Of a stretch of 17,562 nucleotides of DNA, positions 14,812 through 17,562 are shown piece after piece (the stretch's first letter is position 1; each line of letters starts with the position of its first letter). The position numbers and the translations under genes are program-made. The notes beneath the pieces are model-generated. The model had not been told where the DNA came from. It searched no databases and was given only the letters and a program-made list of their open reading frames with translations. The stretch is from JABCPO02 sp052174015 (lineage in GTDB: Bacteria > Bacillota > Clostridia > TANB77 > CAG-508), in NCBI GenBank assembly GCA_052174015.1, contig JBQMXM010000019.1, forward strand, positions 1 through 17,562, written 5' to 3'.

Positions 14812-17562
14812 TTATTTTAATTTTTCTTTCACTTTTACTTTAGCTTTAAAATTAAAATCTAATTTATCAGTCTTATCATTGTATGTTATTTCTAATATTG
14901 ATGATGGTATATAGTTATTTTCAAGTATTAAGTCTGCTATCTCATCTTCTATATATTTTTGTACAGCTCTTTTAAGTGGTCTTGCTCCATATTTTAAGTC
15001 TGTACCATTTTGTACTAAATATTCTTTAGCTTTTTCTGATATATTAAGCACTATGTCATATTTTTCTAATGCTTTTTGTGTTTCTGATATGAATATTGAT
15101 ACTACAGATTTTAGATTTTCAGGTGTTAATTGTTTAAATACAACTATACTATCAAATCTATTTAAAAATTCTGGTCTAAATACTTCACGTACTCCTTCTA
15201 AAGTTTTATCTTTTCTTTGTTCTACTTCATTACCAAATCCAATATTATTTAAATTCAATGTTGAACCTGCATTTGAAGTCATTATTATTATTGTATGTGC
15301 AAAGTTAACTACTGTTCCTTGTGCATCTGTTAAATGTCCATCATCTAAAACTTGTAATAATACATTAAGTACTTTTGGATGCGCTTTTTCTATTTCATCA
15401 AATAGTATTACTGAATATGGTGATCTTCTAATTTTCTCTGTTAATTGTCCTCCTTCATCATATCCTATATATCCTGGAGGTGAACCAATTAGTTTTGCAC
15501 TTGAGTGTTCTTCACTATACTCACTCATATCTACTCTTACCATTTTGTTTTCAGCTCCAAATAATTCTCTAGATAAACTTTTTGCAAGCTCTGTTTTTCC
15601 TACACCTGTTGGACCTACAAAAAGGAATGATGGTGGTCTATTACTAGAATTTATACCTACTCTATTACGCTTTATTGCTTTAACTATTGATGTTATTGCT
15701 TCTTCTTGCCCTATAACTCTTTTTGATAATATATTTTCTAAATTTAATATTTTTTCTGTTTCTGCTTGTGTTAATTTTGATACAGGAATTTTAGTCCACT
15801 TTTCTATTATTTTAGCAACATCTATAACTTCTATATCTAATTTCTTATAATTTTTTTGTATTTTTGATAATTCTTTATCTACCTTAGAGATTTCACGTTC
15901 TTTTTTTAGTATTTCTTTTTCTTTTTTCTCAATCTCAATATTATTTTCATTTATTTTATCAGATATTTTCTTAAATTGTTCTTCTTTTAAATCATTTAAC
16001 ATTGTTAAATAATGTTCATTTCTTGATTCTAATTTTGATTTTGCATTTTCAATTTCTTGTATTTCTTCTTTTAATTTTAACTTCATCTTATTATGCTTAT
16101 ATATTTCTTGCGCTTTTTCATCTTCTAGATTCTTTTTTGAACATGCTTCATCTAATACATCTATTGCTTTATCTGGTAAAAATCTGTTTGAAATATATCT
16201 TGATGATAATTGTACTGTTGCTTCTATTGTATTTTTTGGTATATTTACATTATGATATTTTTCATAATATTTTGCTATACCCTCAAGTATTTGTATTGCT
16301 TCTGCTTTACTAGGCTCCTCTATAATTACTGTTTGAAATCTTCTTTCAAGTGCTTTATCTTTCTCTATAAATTTCTTGTATTCTCTTAATGTTGTTGTTC
16401 CTAAAATTTGGATTTTTCCATTTGATAATGATGGCTTTAATATATTCGCTGCAGTTGAAGTGCTTTCAGATTCTGAACCTGAACCTGTAGATACTATTGT
16501 GTGTAATTCATCAATAGCTAATATTACATTTCCTAATATTTCACAGTTTTGCATAATATTTTTCATTCTTTCTTCAAACTGTCCCCTATATTGTGTTCCT
16601 GCAACTACTGATGTTAAATCTAATAATAGTATTTGTTTATCTATTAATTTTTCTGGCACTTCTCCTCTTACTATTTTTTGTGCAAGCCCTTGTGCTATTG
16701 CTGTTTTACCTACACCTGATTCTCCAATTAATACTGGATTATTTTTAGTTCTACGATTTAATATTTCTATTATTCTTTCTAATTCTTTGTCTCTCCCTAT
16801 TAATTCATCTATTTCTTGTGCCTTTGCTTTTTCATTTAAGTTTTGACTATATTTTTTAAGCATTTCTTTAGCTTGTTGTTTATTTGTTTTAGGGTCAGTA
16901 CTCATATTATCACTTTCTAAATTTTTTATTAAATCTGCTGGAGTTAATGAAATTATCTTACTTCTAATATCTTTTGGTAATATACTCATTGCTTTTTCAT
17001 TTGCTTCAATTATTTTTTCTAACTCACCTGCATCAAATATTTTTCTAAGTTCTGGTGGCATTTCTGATAAATTCATTTCTTTTTTTATTACTGATAGTTC
17101 TTTATCATCTAAAAATTCATGTGATTCACCTTTATTATTTATAACATCTAAATCATCTGTAATTGGTACTACATTCATACCTTTTTTCAATAATTGGTTT
17201 GTTATATGGTCATTCATTTTACCATATTCTTCATATTCTAATTTTTCAATAGGTGAAATATATTTTGGTATTTCATCATTTGCTTTAATAATTATATTTT
17301 TTATATCTTTTTCATTTACTATATTTTTTTCAGGTATTGTATAATTTTCACTTATGTAGTAATTTTCTTCACTTAAATTTCTAATTGCTTTTTTGTTTAT
17401 TTTACTTTCTGTAATTAACTTAGCTGTAATTATATCTTCTAATATTGCTATATATGCTTTATCTATTTCATATGTGTTTTCTATATATGAAACTAGGGAA
17501 GTTAACTCAGAAGATTCTTGATCTAAAAACTCTCCCATAGCAAATTCTCCCATTTCTAACAT
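14812..17562 (-). CDS. clpC: ClpC/ClpA-type double AAA+ unfoldase with non-canonical N-terminal region (5' end at window edge)
   Basis: A 916-residue Hsp100 unfoldase that should thread proteins into ClpP. D1 has Walker A GESGVGKT (280-287), pore-loop YRG (Y325), Walker B VILAIDELH (346-354) and arginines R407-R408. A coiled middle domain spans about 475-575. D2 has Walker A GPTGVGKT (650-657), pore-loop GYIG (Y698), Walker B VILFDE (718-723) and sensor N764. IGF at 774-776 sits where ClpA/ClpC/ClpX carry the ClpP-binding tripeptide, so this is not a ClpB disaggregase. The first 220 residues do not look like the two Clp_N repeats. They are acidic helices (MGEFLDQESSELTSLVSYI and later MPPELRKIFDAGELEKI), which suggests a different adaptor or substrate specificity. 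The ATG is the last codon of the window, so the true start may lie further out and no ribosome site can be judged. clpC is the nearest name, not proof of orthology. Confidence 0.9.
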   Translation of the reverse strand: MLEMGEFAMGEFLDQESSELTSLVSYIENTYEIDKAYIAILEDIITAKLITESKINKKAIRNLSEENYYISENYTIPEKNIVNEKDIKNIIIKANDEIPKYISPIEKLEYEEYGKMNDHITNQLLKKGMNVVPITDDLDVINNKGESHEFLDDKELSVIKKEMNLSEMPPELRKIFDAGELEKIIEANEKAMSILPKDIRSKIISLTPADLIKNLESDNMSTDPKTNKQQAKEMLKKYSQNLNEKAKAQEIDELIGRDKELERIIEILNRRTKNNPVLIGESGVGKTAIAQGLAQKIVRGEVPEKLIDKQILLLDLTSVVAGTQYRGQFEERMKNIMQNCEILGNVILAIDELHTIVSTGSGSESESTSTAANILKPSLSNGKIQILGTTTLREYKKFIEKDKALERRFQTVIIEEPSKAEAIQILEGIAKYYEKYHNVNIPKNTIEATVQLSSRYISNRFLPDKAIDVLDEACSKKNLEDEKAQEIYKHNKMKLKLKEEIQEIENAKSKLESRNEHYLTMLNDLKEEQFKKISDKINENNIEIEKKEKEILKKEREISKVDKELSKIQKNYKKLDIEVIDVAKIIEKWTKIPVSKLTQAETEKILNLENILSKRVIGQEEAITSIVKAIKRNRVGINSSNRPPSFLFVGPTGVGKTELAKSLSRELFGAENKMVRVDMSEYSEEHSSAKLIGSPPGYIGYDEGGQLTEKIRRSPYSVILFDEIEKAHPKVLNVLLQVLDDGHLTDAQGTVVNFAHTIIIMTSNAGSTLNLNNIGFGNEVEQRKDKTLEGVREVFRPEFLNRFDSIVVFKQLTPENLKSVVSIFISETQKALEKYDIVLNISEKAKEYLVQNGTDLKYGARPLKRAVQKYIEDEIADLILENNYIPSSILEITYNDKTDKLDFNFKAKVKVKEKLK

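Noticed and set aside
1..17562. CRISPR array, tRNA, rRNA, IS element or prophage
   Set aside because: No regularly spaced repeats, no cloverleaf-like or rRNA sequence, no transposase, integrase or phage structural motif was seen on either strand.

Overview
The window reads as a chromosomal segment of a very AT-rich, low-GC Gram-positive bacterium, most likely an uncultured gut-type member of the Clostridia. The grounds are AGGAGG-type ribosome sites, TTG starts, an FtsEX operon, a ClpC-type unfoldase and a prepilin whose N-terminus resembles ones common in such genomes. The taxonomic call is inference. Every supported gene lies on the minus strand, so transcription runs from high to low coordinates. 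No tRNA, rRNA, IS element, CRISPR array or plus-strand gene was found, and no gap between genes exceeds about 220 bases.

Reading in the direction of transcription, the right part (17562-14812) holds a ClpC/ClpA-type double AAA+ unfoldase with an intact ClpP-docking tripeptide but no recognisable Clp N-domain. A hairpin terminator follows, together with a small cluster of DnaA-box-like 9-mers. Next is a monocistronic SDR oxidoreductase closely resembling UcpA (14593-13808), behind an extended -10 promoter.

The centre (13708-9329) is a cell-division / cell-wall operon: ftsE, ftsX and two paralogous coiled-coil M23 metallopeptidases. By analogy with FtsEX-EnvC and FtsEX-PcsB/CwlO/RipC, the ABC-like FtsEX complex probably gates the peptidases from across the membrane. 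A promoter (TTGAAA - 17 - AATAAT with an upstream TG) sits just before ftsE.

The left half (9134 to the left edge) is one tightly packed operon for a divergent Tad / type IV pilus-like machine. The order is a CpaB-like SAF protein, two ParA/MinD-fold proteins lacking the Walker A lysine, a membrane-anchored CpaF/TadA ATPase, a single TadB-TadC fusion platform, two paralogous 'MEN' membrane proteins, a further single-pass protein, and a class III-type prepilin cut by the window edge. Its promoter (TTGAAA - 17 - TAAAAT) has a 14-bp perfect palindrome just upstream. No secretin, prepilin peptidase or classic Flp pilin is visible. The first is expected if the cell is monoderm; the others may lie past the left edge. 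This pilus locus is the best candidate for an under-described system. The FtsEX operon with tandem M23 effectors and the N-domain-replaced Clp unfoldase come next.
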